Assembly (NCBI GenBank): GCA_045579055.1
Contig: JAZNLK010000155.1
Coordinates: 1 to 14,898, forward strand
From: SIG440 sp045579055
GTDB taxonomy: Bacteria > Bacillota > Clostridia > Monoglobales > Monoglobaceae
Direction: 5' to 3'
Length of the DNA stretch: 14,898 nucleotides
The position numbers and the translations under genes are program-made. The first letter of the stretch is position 1. Every line of letters begins with the position of its first letter. A model generated the notes under the pieces. It ran no database searches and was not told where the DNA came from. It saw only the letters and a program-made list of their open reading frames with translations. Below, in pieces: positions 14,007-14,898 of this stretch.

Positions 14007-14898
14007 ATGTTAGTTAACATGAATGAAGTTCTCAGACCGGCTAAAAAAGGTCAGTACGCTGTTGGTCTTTTCAATGCTGTAAATCTGGAACTGGCTCGCG
14101 GTATTATTGCTGCGGCTGAAGCAACAAGATCACCGGTTATCATGGGTTCTGCAGAAATTTTGTTGCCTTACGGTCCTTTGGAAGAAATTTCTTATTATTT
14201 GATTCCTATGGCAAAAAAGGCTTCTGTGCCTGTTGTTATTCATCTTGACCACGGTCTTACATATGACACTTGCGTAAAGGCTCTCAAGCTGGGCTTTAGT
14301 TCTGTAATGTATGACTGTTCAACAGATTCATACGAAGAAAATGTTCGCAAGGTTAAGGAAATGGCAGATATTGCTCATTCATACGGTGCAACAATCGAAG
14401 GTGAACTTGGTCATGTTGGTGACAACGAAGGTTCAGCAGAAGGTAGCGATCATATGGCAGATCCTTCAGCATTCTTCACAGATCCGGCTCTTGCAAAGGA
14501 TTTCGTTGACAAAACAGGTGTAGATGCTTTGGCTATCGCTGTTGGTAATGCTCACGGTGCATACAAATTGCCCCCCAAACTTGATTTCGAAAGAATCCGT
14601 ACAATTGCAAAAACTGTTGATGTTCCTCTGGTTCTTCATGGTGGTTCGGGTCTTACAGACAACGACTTCCGTCAGGCAATCAAGGACGGTATCAGCAAGG
14701 TTAATATCTTTACAGATATCAATGTTGCGGCTGTTGAAGCTGAGTTCAAGAAGTTCTCTGATATGAACAAGGGTATCATCGATCTTATTCCTGCGGCTGT
14801 TGAAGCTGTAAAATTGGCAACAATGGAAAAGATGAAGCTGTTCAGCAGTGACGGCAAGGCTGATTGCGGAAATAGTTCTTCGATGTCTGCTGATGATC
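14007..14898 (+). CDS. Class II (zinc) ketose-bisphosphate aldolase, cut by window edge
   Basis: Reading from the ATG at 14007, 297 codons are open to the window edge with no stop. The protein belongs to the class II fructose-bisphosphate / tagatose-bisphosphate / IolJ-type aldolase family, which splits ketose (bis)phosphates into dihydroxyacetone phosphate and an aldehyde. HLDHG (79-83) gives catalytic D81 and zinc ligand H82; IEGELGHVG (130-138) follows; NAHGAYK (181-187) and LHGGSGL (210-216) give zinc ligands H183 and H211; and VNIFTDI (232-238) contacts phosphate. Family members of this size usually end near residue 285; here the protein runs on past KMKLFSSDGKAD into a Ser-rich tail. 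An AAGGAGGA ribosome binding site precedes it. True FBP aldolase, tagatose-bisphosphate and deoxyketogluconate-phosphate aldolases cannot be told apart here, so no symbol is given. Confidence 0.9.
   Translation, partial: MLVNMNEVLRPAKKGQYAVGLFNAVNLELARGIIAAAEATRSPVIMGSAEILLPYGPLEEISYYLIPMAKKASVPVVIHLDHGLTYDTCVKALKLGFSSVMYDCSTDSYEENVRKVKEMADIAHSYGATIEGELGHVGDNEGSAEGSDHMADPSAFFTDPALAKDFVDKTGVDALAIAVGNAHGAYKLPPKLDFERIRTIAKTVDVPLVLHGGSGLTDNDFRQAIKDGISKVNIFTDINVAAVEAEFKKFSDMNKGIIDLIPAAVEAVKLATMEKMKLFSSDGKADCGNSSSMSADD

Overview
The window looks like chromosomal DNA from a member of the Bacillota, most likely an anaerobic Clostridia-type organism. The supporting signs are a class 1B dihydroorotate dehydrogenase with its PyrK electron-transfer partner, strong AGGAGG-type ribosome binding sites, promoters of the TTGACA-17-TAAAAT type, A/T-rich intergenic DNA and Rho-independent terminators. 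Family or genus cannot be fixed from the sequence alone. No mobile element, tRNA, rRNA or CRISPR array is visible.

Region 1 (about 1-7760, minus strand) is a pyrimidine (UMP) biosynthesis operon, transcribed right to left in the order pyrC, carB, pyrK, pyrD, pyrF, pyrE, pyrB. pyrB runs off the left edge. Genes are tightly packed: pyrK/pyrD overlap by 7 bases, pyrD/pyrF share one base (TAATG), and the pyrK ribosome binding site overlaps the carB stop codon. Together they cover carbamoyl phosphate to UMP, except that the glutaminase subunit gene carA is not between pyrC and carB and is not elsewhere in the window. A clear promoter lies only about 22 nt upstream of the pyrC start, so there is no room for a PyrR-type attenuator leader.

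Region 2 (7861-10641, minus strand) is a single large gene for a 926-residue protein of FG-GAP/VCBS beta-propeller repeats with calcium-loop motifs. It has a C-terminal beta-sandwich-like segment and, unusually, no visible signal peptide. It ends in a hairpin terminator and is preceded by two good promoters and a 14-base perfect palindrome that may be an operator.

Region 3 (10642-11180) is a 539-base divergent intergenic region, very A/T rich, holding promoters in both directions.

Region 4 (11181-14898, plus strand) carries a class III PLP aminotransferase, a Gfo/Idh/MocA-family NAD(P)-dependent oxidoreductase and a class II ketose-bisphosphate aldolase that runs off the right edge. Terminators follow the first two genes, and the aldolase has its own promoter, so this looks like a cluster of separately expressed genes. 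The combination of transaminase, sugar or cyclitol dehydrogenase and aldolase suggests catabolism of an amino-sugar, aminocyclitol or related polyol. That is inference from family membership and neighbourhood only. The divergent FG-GAP gene may belong to the same function. This locus is the best candidate in the window for something undescribed.
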